Origin: Pseudomonas sp. UBA5706
Lineage (GTDB): Bacteria; Pseudomonadota; Gammaproteobacteria; Pseudomonadales; Pseudomonadaceae
Direction: 5' to 3'
Assembly: GCF_002419965.1 (NCBI RefSeq)
Contig: NZ_DIHC01000002.1
Coordinates: forward strand, 110,568-174,567
DNA: 64,000 nucleotides
Position 1 is the stretch's first letter, and every line of letters starts with the position of its first letter. Of this stretch, positions 25,392 to 34,761 are shown piece by piece. Both the position numbers and the translations under genes were made by a program. A model generated the notes under the pieces. It saw nothing but the letters and a program-made list of their open reading frames with translations. It was not told the origin of the DNA and made no database searches.

Positions 25392-26350
25392 CCGATGAAT
25401 GCCTCGCGATCCTGCTTGAGCAACGACAGCAGCCAGACGAAATCGTCCGGCAATGGCGATTCCCAGCTCATGCGCTCCCCGGTCGTCGGATGATCCAGCT
25501 CAAGGAAGCGCGCGTGCAGAGCCTGACGCGGGAAATGTTTCAACGATTCGACCATCGTCACACTGGCTGCCGGTGGGATGCGGAAACGACCGCCGTAGGC
25601 AGGATCGCCCACTAATGGGAAGTTAATGTGGGCCATGTGTACGCGAATCTGGTGCGTACGACCGGTTTCAAGCTTGACCCGCACATGGGTGTGGGACCGG
25701 AAGCGCTCCAGCACCCGGTAATGACTGACCGCAGGCTTGCCGCCTTCCATCACTGCCATGCGCTGACGCTGCTGACCATGACGACCGATCGGTGCATTGA
25801 TCTTGCCACCTGCGGTCACCACGCCGATCACGATGCACTCGTAGATCCGGCTGACGCTGCGATTCTGCAATTGGGTGACCAGTTGGGTCTGCGCCTGAAT
25901 GGTCTTGGCGACCACCATCAGACCGGTGGTGTCCTTGTCCAGACGATGCACGATGCCGGCGCGCGGCACGTTGATAATGTCAGGCACATGGTGCAGCAAG
26001 GCGTTGAGCAGGGTGCCGTCGGCGTGACCGGCGGCCGGATGAACGACCAGACCGGCCGGCTTGTTGATCACCAGAATCTGGTCGTCCTCATAGACGATAT
26101 CCAGCTCGATGTCCTGGGCAACCCACTCGCCCTGGGCTTCCTGCTCGGCTTTGAGGACCAGTTCGGCGCCGCCGTGCACGATGTCACGCGGGCGCAATAC
26201 GCCTCCGTCCACAGTCAGGCGGCCGTCTTTGATCCAGGCGGAAAGGCGCGAGCGAGAGTGCTCGGCGAAGAGTTGGGCGGCGACCTGGTCGAGGCGTTGA
26301 CCGCCCAATTCGGACGGCACCTCTGCGCGAAGTTCAATGATCTCAGACAT
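25388..26350 (-). CDS. rluD: 23S rRNA pseudouridine synthase RluD (1911/1915/1917)
   Basis: Modifies helix 69 of 23S rRNA during ribosome assembly. It is 320 aa from the ATG giving MSEIIELRAEVPSE; a GTG seven codons upstream is possible. An N-terminal S4 domain (RLDQVAAQLFAEHSRSRLSAWIKDG) is followed by the RluA-type catalytic domain with HRLDKDTTGLMV, whose Asp is the nucleophile, near residue 140. It diverges from bamD, as is usual in pseudomonads. Confidence 0.95.
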   Translation of the reverse strand: MSEIIELRAEVPSELGGQRLDQVAAQLFAEHSRSRLSAWIKDGRLTVDGGVLRPRDIVHGGAELVLKAEQEAQGEWVAQDIELDIVYEDDQILVINKPAGLVVHPAAGHADGTLLNALLHHVPDIINVPRAGIVHRLDKDTTGLMVVAKTIQAQTQLVTQLQNRSVSRIYECIVIGVVTAGGKINAPIGRHGQQRQRMAVMEGGKPAVSHYRVLERFRSHTHVRVKLETGRTHQIRVHMAHINFPLVGDPAYGGRFRIPPAASVTMVESLKHFPRQALHARFLELDHPTTGERMSWESPLPDDFVWLLSLLKQDREAFIG

Positions 26351-26501
26351 GCTCAAACTAGGAGGTGGCACTGGCCTTTGGTTTCGGCTGTGCGCTTGTG
26401 GTTAAATACGGCGTCTTTTGTCCCGGGGGTTCCACGGGGCGCCCATCATAACAGGACGGTCCTGCGCAAGACAGCAGACCGTTATAGGGACGCAAGCCGC
26501 C

Positions 26502-27524
26502 ATGCAAGTGAAACACCTGCTGCTGATAGCCATCCTCGGACTTACTGTTGCCTGTTCTTCGAAGAAAGAAGTCATCGACGAAAACCTCAGTGAAGTCGAG
26601 CTGTACCAGCAGGCGCAGGCCGACCTGGACAACAACAGCTACAACAGCGCAACCGAGAAACTCAAGGCGCTGGAATCCCGCTACCCGTTCGGCCGCTACG
26701 CCGACCAGGCCCAGTTGGAGCTGATCTACGCCAACTACAAGAATGGCGAGCCTGAAGCCGCGAAATCCGCAGCCGAGCGCTTCATCCGCCTGCACCCACA
26801 GCACCCGAACGTCGACTACGCCTATTACCTCAAGGGCCTGACCTCGTTCGACCAGGACGTGGGCATCATCGCGCGCTTCCTGCCGCTGGATCAGACCAAG
26901 CGTGACCCGGGCGCTGCCCGTGACTCGTACAACGAGTTCGCCCAACTGACCAGCCGCTACCCGAACAGCCGCTACGCGCCGGACGCCAAGCAGCGCATGA
27001 TCTACCTGCGCAACCTGCTGGCAGCGTACGAAATCCACGTGGCCGACTACTACCTCACACGTCAGGCCTACGTCGCGGCTGTCAATCGTGGTCGTTATGT
27101 GGTGGAAAACTTTCAGGAGACCCCATCGGTCGGCGACGGTCTGGCGGTCATGGTCGAAGGCTACCAGCGCCTGCATCTGGACGATCTGGCCGACACCAGC
27201 CTGCAAGTCCTCAAGGCCAACTACCCGGATCACCCGCAACTGGCCGACGGCAAGTTCGAGGCCCGCACCCCCGATCCGGACAACCGTTCGTGGCTGTCGA
27301 AGGCGACGCTGGGCCTGATCGAAAGCCGTCCGCCACTGCCGCCGGGAGAAACCCGCGCCAACCAGGACGTGATCAAGCAGTACCAGGACGCCAAGGAAGC
27401 CATCCCGGCCGAACTGTTGCCTGAGAACCAGCCGACAGAAGACGAGAAGAAAAACGAAGACCAGGACGGCGCGCCGAAAAGCCGTTCGATCTTCAGCTAC
27501 ATGACGTTCGGCCTGTTCGACTGA
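26502..27524 (+). CDS. bamD: outer membrane assembly lipoprotein BamD
   Basis: Essential lipoprotein of the BAM complex that inserts beta-barrel proteins in the outer membrane. It is 340 aa. The start gives a lipoprotein signal with lipobox T-V-A-C18. Five tetratricopeptide-like repeats follow (for example ELYQQAQADLDNNSYNSATEKL and SRYPNSRYAPDAKQRM), as in BamD. The C-terminal tail after about residue 240 is longer and more charged than in E. coli, which is normal for Pseudomonas (ComL). An in-frame ORF extension of 28 codons would remove the signal peptide from the N-terminus. Confidence 0.95.
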   Translation: MQVKHLLLIAILGLTVACSSKKEVIDENLSEVELYQQAQADLDNNSYNSATEKLKALESRYPFGRYADQAQLELIYANYKNGEPEAAKSAAERFIRLHPQHPNVDYAYYLKGLTSFDQDVGIIARFLPLDQTKRDPGAARDSYNEFAQLTSRYPNSRYAPDAKQRMIYLRNLLAAYEIHVADYYLTRQAYVAAVNRGRYVVENFQETPSVGDGLAVMVEGYQRLHLDDLADTSLQVLKANYPDHPQLADGKFEARTPDPDNRSWLSKATLGLIESRPPLPPGETRANQDVIKQYQDAKEAIPAELLPENQPTEDEKKNEDQDGAPKSRSIFSYMTFGLFD

Positions 27525-27552
27525 TTGCAGGCACGGTTCACGCGTCATGCAT

Positions 27553-27578
27553 AGAGGGGTCCTACGGGACCTCTTTTT
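27553..27578 (+). terminator. terminator of bamD
   Basis: AGAGGGGTCC-tacg-GGACCTCT forms a stem with a two-base bulge, followed by T5, about 30 bp after the bamD stop. Confidence 0.8.
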
Positions 27579-27669
27579 CATTTCCGACATCACGGCGGGG
27601 CGCAGATCACTGTGCGCCCGTCTGCGCGTTGGCTACACTGCGGCATCCTCACTCACTAAGCTGGTAAAC

Positions 27670-27909
27670 ATGATTCGCTTGATTATGTGGGCCGCCTTGA
27701 TCGCGGCGGCGATCTGGTTCTTCAAACGGCTGACCAACGGCCCTGTCCGGAAAGCGAAACCCGCAGCGCCGGAAATCGACGCGGCGCCGATGGTACGTTG
27801 CGCCCAATGCGGTGTTCATGTCCCCCGCGATCGGGCCTTGAGTCAGGGTCAGCATTGGTATTGCACCGAAGCCCACCGCCTGCAGGGCCCCGCCGCACGT
27901 GACCGCTGA
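27670..27909 (+). CDS. small membrane protein of the PP0621 family
   Basis: 79-aa protein with one N-terminal membrane helix (MWAALIAAAIWFFK), a linker rich in Lys, Pro and Ala, and a C-terminal zinc-ribbon-like part (MVRCAQCGVHVPRDRA with a further Cys in WYCTEAHR). This pattern defines the PP0621 family of unknown function. Its 3' end overlaps the GTG start of pilS by 11 nt, so the two genes are translationally coupled. The cysteines suggest metal binding on the cytoplasmic side. Confidence 0.8.
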   Translation: MIRLIMWAALIAAAIWFFKRLTNGPVRKAKPAAPEIDAAPMVRCAQCGVHVPRDRALSQGQHWYCTEAHRLQGPAARDR

Positions 27910-29491
27910 AGCATTGTCGCTGGCGACACCTCAAGCCCAGCGCATTCTGCGGCTGTATCACCTGTACCGCCTGAGCATCGGCATCCTGCTGGTGCTGTTG
28001 ATTTCCAGCAGCCTGGACGCCGAACTGCTGGAACTGGCAGACATCGAGCTGTTTCGCACTGGCTGCTGGCTGTATCTAGTAGTCAATATTCTGGTGGTCG
28101 TGCTGCTTGAGCGACCGGCCCGCCATGGGCAGCTGTTCACCCTCGCGATGGCCGACGCCATCATGCTCTGCGCGCTGTTCTACGCCGGTGGCGGCCCACC
28201 CAGCGGGATCGGCAACCTGATCGTCGCCTCCGTCGCGATCAGCAATGTGCTACTGCGCAAACGCGTCGGGCTGTTGATCGCTGCGGTGTCGGCGATTGGC
28301 ATCATCTACCTGACCTTCTATATCAGCTACCACAAGCCCGCTGCCGCCAACCACTTTGTCCAGGCCGGCTCCCTCGGCGCATTGTGCTTCGCAGCAGCGC
28401 TGCTGGTGCAGGCCCTGGCACGCCGGTTACAGGTTAGCGAAGGTATCGCCGAACAGCGCGCCGCCGATGTCGACAATCTGGAAGAGCTCAACGCATTGAT
28501 CCTGCAGCGCATGCGCACCGGGATTCTTGTGCTCGACGCCAACCACAAAGTGCTGCTCGCCAACCACAGCGCCCAGACGCTGCTCGGCCACGACGATTTG
28601 CTCGGGGAAGCCATCGATCCCTATTCGCCGCAACTGGTGGAGCGGCTCAGGCAGTGGCAGATCAACTCGTCCATGACGCCGCGCAGCATGACCACGTCTG
28701 CCATCGGCCCGGTGCTGCGTCCCGGTTTCATTGCGTTGACCCGAGGCAATCAACGGCACACGCTGGTGTTCCTCGACGACCTCTCGCAAATCTCCCAGCA
28801 GGCCCAGCAGCTCAAACTCGTCGCGCTCGGCCGGCTGACCGCCGGCATCGCCCATGAGATCCGCAACCCGCTGGGCGCCATAAGCCATGCTGCTCAGTTG
28901 CTGCATGAATCCGAGGAACTGACCGGAGCGGACCGCCGCTTGAGCCAAATCATCCAGGACCAATCGGGCCGGATGAATCTGGTGATCGAGAACGTCCTGC
29001 AGCTGTCCCGCCGACGCCAGACCGAACCTCACCTGATTGATCTCAGGCAGTGGCTCGAGCGTTTCGTTGGCGACCTTCGCAGCAGGCTGCCGGTCAACCA
29101 GTCCGTGCATCTGGATATTGGTTTCGGCACACTGACCACCCGCATGGACGCCGAACAGCTGCAGCAAGTCATGACCAACCTGGTGCAAAACGGCCTACGC
29201 TATAGCGGCCAGGTACACGAACAGGCGCAAGTGTGGCTGCGGCTGTTTCATGATGCGCAAAGCGATCTGCCGAGCATGGAAGTGCTGGACGATGGCCCGG
29301 GTGTCGCCACCGAGCACCTGACAAAAATTTTCGAGCCTTTCTTCACCACTGAAAGCAAAGGAACCGGGCTTGGCCTGTACCTTTCTCGCGAGTTATGCGA
29401 AAGCAATCAGGCGAACCTGGATTACACACCCCGGGAAGGTGGCGGCAGTTGCATGCGGATCACCTTCGCCCATCCGTTCAAACTGAGCTGA
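27899..29491 (+). CDS. pilS: type IV pilus sensor histidine kinase PilS
   Basis: Inner-membrane kinase that senses the pilin level in the membrane and controls PilR. It is 530 aa and starts with GTG, supported by similarity of the MTAEALSLATPQAQRILRLYHLYR region to P. aeruginosa PilS. Six hydrophobic segments lie in residues 20-180, a PAS-like domain near residues 195-290, HisKA with AHEIRNP (His319), and an ATPase domain with NLVQNGLRYS, DDGPGV and TGLGLYL. It is followed by pilR two bases downstream. Confidence 0.95.
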   Translation: MTAEALSLATPQAQRILRLYHLYRLSIGILLVLLISSSLDAELLELADIELFRTGCWLYLVVNILVVVLLERPARHGQLFTLAMADAIMLCALFYAGGGPPSGIGNLIVASVAISNVLLRKRVGLLIAAVSAIGIIYLTFYISYHKPAAANHFVQAGSLGALCFAAALLVQALARRLQVSEGIAEQRAADVDNLEELNALILQRMRTGILVLDANHKVLLANHSAQTLLGHDDLLGEAIDPYSPQLVERLRQWQINSSMTPRSMTTSAIGPVLRPGFIALTRGNQRHTLVFLDDLSQISQQAQQLKLVALGRLTAGIAHEIRNPLGAISHAAQLLHESEELTGADRRLSQIIQDQSGRMNLVIENVLQLSRRRQTEPHLIDLRQWLERFVGDLRSRLPVNQSVHLDIGFGTLTTRMDAEQLQQVMTNLVQNGLRYSGQVHEQAQVWLRLFHDAQSDLPSMEVLDDGPGVATEHLTKIFEPFFTTESKGTGLGLYLSRELCESNQANLDYTPREGGGSCMRITFAHPFKLS

Positions 29492-29493
29492 AC

Positions 29494-30831
29494 ATGAGCC
29501 AACAGCAAAAAATCCTGATCGTCGATGATGAACCCGACATTCGCGAGCTGCTGGAGATCACTCTGGGGCGGATGAAGCTGGACACGCGCAGCGCGCGCAA
29601 CGTCAAGGAGGCCCAGGATTGGCTGGCTCGCGAGCCGTTTGACCTGTGTCTGACCGACATGCGCCTGCCCGACGGCAACGGCCTGGAACTGGTGCAGTAC
29701 ATCCAGAAGCGGCACCCCCAGGTGCCGGTGGCGATGATCACAGCTTATGGCAACCTCGACACGGCCATCCATGCCCTGAAAGCAGGTGCGTTCGACTTCC
29801 TCACCAAACCGGTGGACCTGGCGCGACTGCGCGAACTGGTAAGCAGCGCCTTGCGCCTGCCGATGTCGCCGCGCAACGAAAACAGCATTGACCAACGCCT
29901 GCTGGGTAATTCCCCGCCTATGCAGGCCCTGCGCAAGCAGATCGGCAAGCTGGCGCGCAGTCAGGCGCCGATCTATATCAGCGGTGAGTCCGGCAGCGGC
30001 AAGGAGCTGGTCGCCCGATTGATTCACGAACAAGGCCCGCGCGTCGACAAGCCGTTCGTGCCCGTCAACTGTGGCGCGATCCCTTCCGAGCTGATGGAGA
30101 GCGAGTTCTTTGGCCACCGCAAAGGCAGCTTCACCGGAGCCCATGAAGACAAGCCCGGGCTGTTTCAGGCTGCCAACGGCGGCACGTTGTTTCTCGACGA
30201 AGTGGCCGACCTGCCGTTGGCCATGCAGGTGAAACTGCTGCGCGCCATCCAGGAAAAATCCGTGCGTGCCGTCGGAGGGCAGCAGGAGCAGGTCGTGGAC
30301 GTGCGCATCCTCTGCGCCACCCACAAGGACCTCGGCGTCGAAGTCGCCGCCGAACGCTTCCGTCAGGATCTCTACTACCGGCTTAATGTCATCGAGTTGC
30401 GCGTACCGCCATTGCGCGAACGTCGGGAAGACATCGAGGAGATCGCCAACAACGTCCTGCGCCGCCTGGCAGAAAACATGCAACCGCCAGCACGCCTGAC
30501 GTCCCAGGCCCTGACGGCGCTCAAGGGCTACCGCTTTCCCGGTAACGTGCGCGAGCTGGAAAACATGCTCGAACGCGCGCACACCCTTTGCGAAAACGAT
30601 CAGATCAACGCCGACGACCTGCGCCTCGCCGAACCTGCGAGCACCCTGGACCAGGACGGCCCGAGCCTGGCCGACATCGACAATCTGGAAGACTACCTGG
30701 AAAGCATCGAACGCAAGCTGATCCTCCAGGCCCTGGAAGAAACCCGCTGGAACCGCACCGCCGCGGCCCAACGGCTGAACCTGACGTTCCGCTCGATGCG
30801 TTATCGATTGAAGAAACTGGGACTTGAGTGA
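29494..30831 (+). CDS. pilR: sigma-54-dependent response regulator PilR
   Basis: NtrC-type activator of pilA transcription, partnered with PilS. It is 445 aa. The receiver domain has its phospho-acceptor Asp near residue 55 (LCLTDMRLPDG). The AAA+ domain has Walker A GESGSGKE, the sigma-54 contact loop GSFTGA (the Ser variant of GAFTGA) and GTLFLDEV. A Fis-type helix-turn-helix lies at the C-terminus (RTAAAQRLNLTFRSMRYRLKKL). It would act at the pilA RpoN promoter at 1170-1185. A further ORF extension of 33 codons lies inside pilS and is not used. Confidence 0.95.
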   Translation: MSQQQKILIVDDEPDIRELLEITLGRMKLDTRSARNVKEAQDWLAREPFDLCLTDMRLPDGNGLELVQYIQKRHPQVPVAMITAYGNLDTAIHALKAGAFDFLTKPVDLARLRELVSSALRLPMSPRNENSIDQRLLGNSPPMQALRKQIGKLARSQAPIYISGESGSGKELVARLIHEQGPRVDKPFVPVNCGAIPSELMESEFFGHRKGSFTGAHEDKPGLFQAANGGTLFLDEVADLPLAMQVKLLRAIQEKSVRAVGGQQEQVVDVRILCATHKDLGVEVAAERFRQDLYYRLNVIELRVPPLRERREDIEEIANNVLRRLAENMQPPARLTSQALTALKGYRFPGNVRELENMLERAHTLCENDQINADDLRLAEPASTLDQDGPSLADIDNLEDYLESIERKLILQALEETRWNRTAAAQRLNLTFRSMRYRLKKLGLE

Positions 30832-31007
30832 TCCGCAAAGTCCCTATCCGGGCCTCTCATACGTATTCGCGCCTTCCGTTATCGCAAAGCTCACTCCGGG
30901 TTTCCGACACACCGCAAACCTGTAGGAGACGTCGCAGATTACACCGGCAGTGAATGCGGTTCGTCAGCGGCAAAGCCCCTTTCTGACACCCCCGCACTGG
31001 CCAGCAC

Positions 31008-32132
31008 CTACGATGAACTGCCGTTAGTATCGAGGCCGATCCTGACATCTGGCGCATACGGCGCAGGGTCAATAATCGGCGCGTCCCCCATCAGCAGATC
31101 CGTCAGAAGCTGACACGAGGCCGGGGCCAGTACCAGGCCGTTGCGGAAATGCCCGCAGTTCAACCACAACCCCTCATGCTTGAGCACCGGCCCAATGAAC
31201 GGGACTCCATCGGGCGAACCCGGACGCAACCCGGCCCAGTGCCCCACTACTTCGGCTTCGGCCAGCGCTGGAATCAACGCTTGCGCCGAGGCCTTCAGGC
31301 TTTCCAGCGCATTCCCGGTCGGGGTCTTGTCGTAGCCTTCATATTCCAGCGTGCTGCCGACCAGGATATGGCCATCACGGCGCGGAATCGCGTAGCGGCC
31401 TTTGGCGAGGATCATGCTCGGCAGAAAATCCGCTGCGCATTTGTACAGAATCATTTGCCCCTTGACAGGCTCAACCGGCAGTTCCAGGCCCAGCTTGCCG
31501 AGCAGATCACCACTCCAGGCCCCGGCCGCCAACACCACGCTGTCACCCAGAATGTCGCCGGCCGATGTCGTCACGCCGATGACCCGTTCTTCGTCACGCA
31601 CGAAATTACTGACTTCACACCCCTCGTGAAGGGTGACATTAGGCATCGCCAGCAAAGCTGCCTTGAGCGACTTGACCAGCCGCGGGTTGCGCACGTTGGC
31701 GATATCGGCCATATGAACGGCGCGCGTATACCCACTGCCCATTACCGGCACGGCGTCATACACCGCTGAAATATCCACCGAGCGCAATGGTCGACCGAGC
31801 CGCGCCGCCCATTCAAGCGCCTCTTTTTCGTCATCCAGATCCAGCCAATACAAGCCGGTCTGATGAACCTGCGGATCGATACCCGTAGCGTCCAGCAGAC
31901 GCTCGGCCAACTGTGGATAAAAGTCCTGCGACCAATGCGCCAGCGCCGTCACAGCAGGGCTATAGCGCCACGGATAAAGCGGCGAAACAATGCCACCACC
32001 GGCCCATGAAGACTCCTGCCCGACGCCCGAGCGATCGAGCAACACCACGCTCTGGACTCGTGCTGCGAGATTGAAGGCAGTCAACAGACCGATGACGCCT
32101 CCACCGACGATTACCACGTGTTGCCTGGACAT
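31008..32132 (-). CDS. thiO: glycine oxidase ThiO (FAD amino-acid oxidase)
   Basis: FAD enzyme of the DAO family that oxidises glycine to glyoxylate iminium for the thiazole moiety of thiamin. It is 374 aa with the FAD motif HVVIVGGGVIGLLTAFNLA at the N-terminus, SSWAGGGIVSPLYPWRY near residue 45, the substrate-domain segments LPVEPVKGQMI and GRYAIPRRDGHILVGST, and the C-terminal FRNGLVLAPA. The start avoids a 41-residue upstream extension. It lies between pilR and fimU on the opposite strand, as in P. aeruginosa. Confidence 0.9.
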   Translation of the reverse strand: MSRQHVVIVGGGVIGLLTAFNLAARVQSVVLLDRSGVGQESSWAGGGIVSPLYPWRYSPAVTALAHWSQDFYPQLAERLLDATGIDPQVHQTGLYWLDLDDEKEALEWAARLGRPLRSVDISAVYDAVPVMGSGYTRAVHMADIANVRNPRLVKSLKAALLAMPNVTLHEGCEVSNFVRDEERVIGVTTSAGDILGDSVVLAAGAWSGDLLGKLGLELPVEPVKGQMILYKCAADFLPSMILAKGRYAIPRRDGHILVGSTLEYEGYDKTPTGNALESLKASAQALIPALAEAEVVGHWAGLRPGSPDGVPFIGPVLKHEGLWLNCGHFRNGLVLAPASCQLLTDLLMGDAPIIDPAPYAPDVRIGLDTNGSSS

Positions 32133-32322
32133 GCAGATCCCGATCATCAATAGAAAATCAACGCCGGTTTGCGCCCCGCAGGTTGCAGATAAACCGACTC
32201 CACAGCGGCTCGAAAACCTCGCCGTGCCACTGGTCCGGAGAATATCCCCGAACATCCACTACATAGCGACTTCGAACCTGAGTAGTATCACCATATTTCT
32301 AACGAAAAATGGAATTTCCTCA

Positions 32323-32856
32323 ATGGGTTTCAGCTCTGGCATTACGCGTTCGACATCGCGTCGCAGCTGGCAAGGTTCTTTTGGGGGCAATAGCGGCGGG
32401 TTTACGTTGATCGAATTGATCGTGGTGGTAGTCATCATGGGGATTTTTGCGGCGATCGCCATGCCCAGCTTTACCAGCATGATTCACCGCAACAGTGTTC
32501 GTGCCGCAGCAAACGAATTCTACGATCTGCTTCAGTATGCGCGCGCCGAGGCTGTGACACGGGGCACCACCGTCAATATCAACGCGCCTGTCAACACCAC
32601 TAATATCGTGGTGACTCTGGGTGAGAACGGAAACGGCACTCAACTGAGACAAGTCGGTGCCGGCGGCCTGCAGGCCGGGGTCAGGATCAACTCTGCAGTT
32701 AACAACGTGAACTTCACACCCACCGGCACCGCTTCGACCAGTGCCTGTTTCGAGATCCTCTTTCCAACCGACACGTCCATCGCTGCGCAGTATGTGTCTT
32801 TGCTCAGCAGCGGCCGGGTCTCCCCGCCTACCGCAGCCGCACCGGATGGCTGCTGA
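32323..32856 (+). CDS. fimU: minor pilin FimU/FimT (GspH family)
   Basis: Minor type IV pilin that primes pilus assembly. It is 177 aa. A long leader of about 26 residues ends in GG before the cleavage site, then FTLIELIVVVVIMGIFAA with Glu+5. A GspH domain follows, with AANEFYDLLQYARAEAVTRG. The leader is longer than the usual 6-15 residues; no better in-frame start was found. Whether it is the FimU or the FimT orthologue is uncertain, since the two are related and a second family member is at 41875. It overlaps pilV by 1 nt. Confidence 0.8.
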   Translation: MGFSSGITRSTSRRSWQGSFGGNSGGFTLIELIVVVVIMGIFAAIAMPSFTSMIHRNSVRAAANEFYDLLQYARAEAVTRGTTVNINAPVNTTNIVVTLGENGNGTQLRQVGAGGLQAGVRINSAVNNVNFTPTGTASTSACFEILFPTDTSIAAQYVSLLSSGRVSPPTAAAPDGC

Positions 32857-33401
32857 TGAATACCTTCAGTCCTCAGCGCCAAGCTGGCTTCAGCATGATT
32901 GAAGTGCTGGTCAGCCTACTCATTACTGTGATTGGCGTGCTGGGCATGGTCGCATTGCAGAGCAAAGCCATTCCGTACACACAGGATTCGGTGCAGCGTA
33001 ATACGGCCATGATGCTTGCTGATGATCTGGTGGAGATGATCCGCACCGCGGGCAGTTGCACAGCATCCAATAATTGCCTCAAACCACCGGGTACTCCTTT
33101 TGCAGACGCCACGACCAGCTGCGTTCCTACGCCCACTGTCCTTGCTCAGCAAATCGGCTGCTGGAAAGCTCAGGCGGGCAAGGCGCTGCCTGGCGCGACT
33201 GATCTTTTGACCGGTTTGTTTTATATCTGCCGCAGCGTCAAACCAGGCGACGTGGGCACCTCCGCTTGCGGTACAGAAAACACACTTGATACCGAAATAG
33301 AGATACAGGTTGCCTGGTCCGTGAAGAACAATGCGGACTGCATGGACGCCAACGCCAAAAATTCGATATGCACTTACCGAATCAGGACACGCCTGCCATG
33401 A
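32856..33401 (+). CDS. pilV: minor pilin PilV
   Basis: Minor type IV pilin of the priming complex. It is 181 aa: leader MNTFSPQRQAG, cleavage before Phe, then FSMIEVLVSLLITVIGVLGMVALQ, the typical PilV N-terminus with Glu+5. The globular part has eight or more cysteines, suggesting disulfides. It overlaps the preceding gene by 1 nt and pilW by 4 nt. Confidence 0.92.
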   Translation: MNTFSPQRQAGFSMIEVLVSLLITVIGVLGMVALQSKAIPYTQDSVQRNTAMMLADDLVEMIRTAGSCTASNNCLKPPGTPFADATTSCVPTPTVLAQQIGCWKAQAGKALPGATDLLTGLFYICRSVKPGDVGTSACGTENTLDTEIEIQVAWSVKNNADCMDANAKNSICTYRIRTRLP

Positions 33402-34201
33402 AAGCCGCTGCAATGAGGTACCGGTCTGCAGCCCGACAACGCGGTCTTTCACTGATCGAGCTCATGGTGGCCATGGTCATCGGCTGCTTCCTGATTCTGG
33501 GCGTCACTCAGATTTTCATTAGCAATCAGAAAAGTTACCTGTTCCAGCAAGGGCAGGTGGGCAACCAGGAAAATGGCCGCTTCGCGTTGGCAATTCTGAG
33601 TCAGGAACTCTCCAAGGCAGGTTATCGCAGCAACCCTTATCAAGCATTTGCCAAAGGGTCGGGGCAGAGTTGCACCTTTCCTGAGGGTTCGTCCGTCATC
33701 GCGAATTCGGCGACCTCTGTCTGCATTCGCTATCAGGCACGCAATCGACTGGACGTGTCATGCCAAGGTACGGCCTTGTCGGAAACGGACCAAGCGAGCA
33801 TTGACACCCCGTATGACAGGCTCAAGGAAAATCCGGTCATCGTTGAGAAAATTTACTTCGATGCCGATACCAGCTCGATCATGTGTGCGTCCGGAACCGG
33901 GTCGCAGCAATTGGTCACCGGCGTTGCGGCTTTGCGCTTCGACTATGGCTCGGGTTCCGGCGACCTTAAAACGGTGACAGCTTACGGCACCAGCACCAAA
34001 AACGTCATTGGTGCCGTCCGCTACGCCGTCCTCATGAAAAGCCCTGGCTCAGCGTCGCTTCAGGACACAACCGAAGTTACATCCCCGGCTCTGGCCGAGT
34101 GGGACAATCGGTATGGCACCAAATTGGCGGAAAATGACATGTCTGCACAGCTGTATCAACTGGTACAGGGCACAATCATGATCAGGAATCAGATGCAATG
34201 A
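33398..34201 (+). CDS. pilW: minor pilin PilW
   Basis: Minor pilin of the pilV-W-X priming complex. It is 267 aa: leader ending ARQRG, then LSLIELMVAMVIGCFLILGVTQIF, followed by QENGRFALAILSQELSKAGY, which is diagnostic of PilW. The start used gives the ATGA overlap with pilV; an upstream ATG ten codons earlier lies within pilV. It overlaps pilX by 4 nt. Confidence 0.92.
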   Translation: MKAAAMRYRSAARQRGLSLIELMVAMVIGCFLILGVTQIFISNQKSYLFQQGQVGNQENGRFALAILSQELSKAGYRSNPYQAFAKGSGQSCTFPEGSSVIANSATSVCIRYQARNRLDVSCQGTALSETDQASIDTPYDRLKENPVIVEKIYFDADTSSIMCASGTGSQQLVTGVAALRFDYGSGSGDLKTVTAYGTSTKNVIGAVRYAVLMKSPGSASLQDTTEVTSPALAEWDNRYGTKLAENDMSAQLYQLVQGTIMIRNQMQ

Positions 34202-34761
34202 TGCCGGTCCACTTTCCGTTTGTCCGGGCAGCCAGACAGCAACAAGGGGCGACACTGCTTGTCGCACTCGTGATGCTGCTGGTCATCACGCTGCTGGCGT
34301 TGTCCAGCCTGAGAGGCGTTTCGCTCGAGTCGAGGATTACCGGCAACCTGCGCTTGCAGAAGATTCTGACCAATGCTGCAGAAGGCGGGCTGCGGGTCGG
34401 CGAGCAAAGTATTAGCACTTCCGTGGCCCCCGACAAAATCACGCCCTGCACATCGACAGCGTGCATGCCCTGGAGCCTTCTGAGCAGCGACCTCAAAGCG
34501 ACAGCCACCATCGACACACCGATACGTTTCGGCGCTGCAGACGCTAATAACGTTGCCACCCTGAACACCAATTACGACGCCAAAGTCCAGTGGTACGTGG
34601 TCGAGCTTCCGCTTCCACGCATCAGCCAGGGCAACTGCGCGCTCACCGGCTGTGGTCGCAGGTATTACGAGGTCAATGCCTGCGCATCGACCGTCCTCTG
34701 CACCAGCGACACGACGACTGCGCGAGTGATCTTGCGCTCTGTCATTGCACGGTCTTACTAA
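34198..34761 (+). CDS. pilX: minor pilin PilX
   Basis: Minor pilin of the tip complex, 187 aa. The leader ends QQQG, then ATLLVALVMLLVITLLALSS without Glu at +5, as in PilX and the GspK type, which cap the initiation complex. The motif SLESRITGNLRLQKILTNAAEGGLR is characteristic of PilX. It overlaps pilW by 4 nt and pilY1 by 1 nt. Confidence 0.92.
   Translation: MMPVHFPFVRAARQQQGATLLVALVMLLVITLLALSSLRGVSLESRITGNLRLQKILTNAAEGGLRVGEQSISTSVAPDKITPCTSTACMPWSLLSSDLKATATIDTPIRFGAADANNVATLNTNYDAKVQWYVVELPLPRISQGNCALTGCGRRYYEVNACASTVLCTSDTTTARVILRSVIARSY

Noticed and set aside
29422..30771. Minus-strand frame of 449 codons opposite pilR
   Set aside because: Same shadow effect; the PilR frame has all three expected domains.
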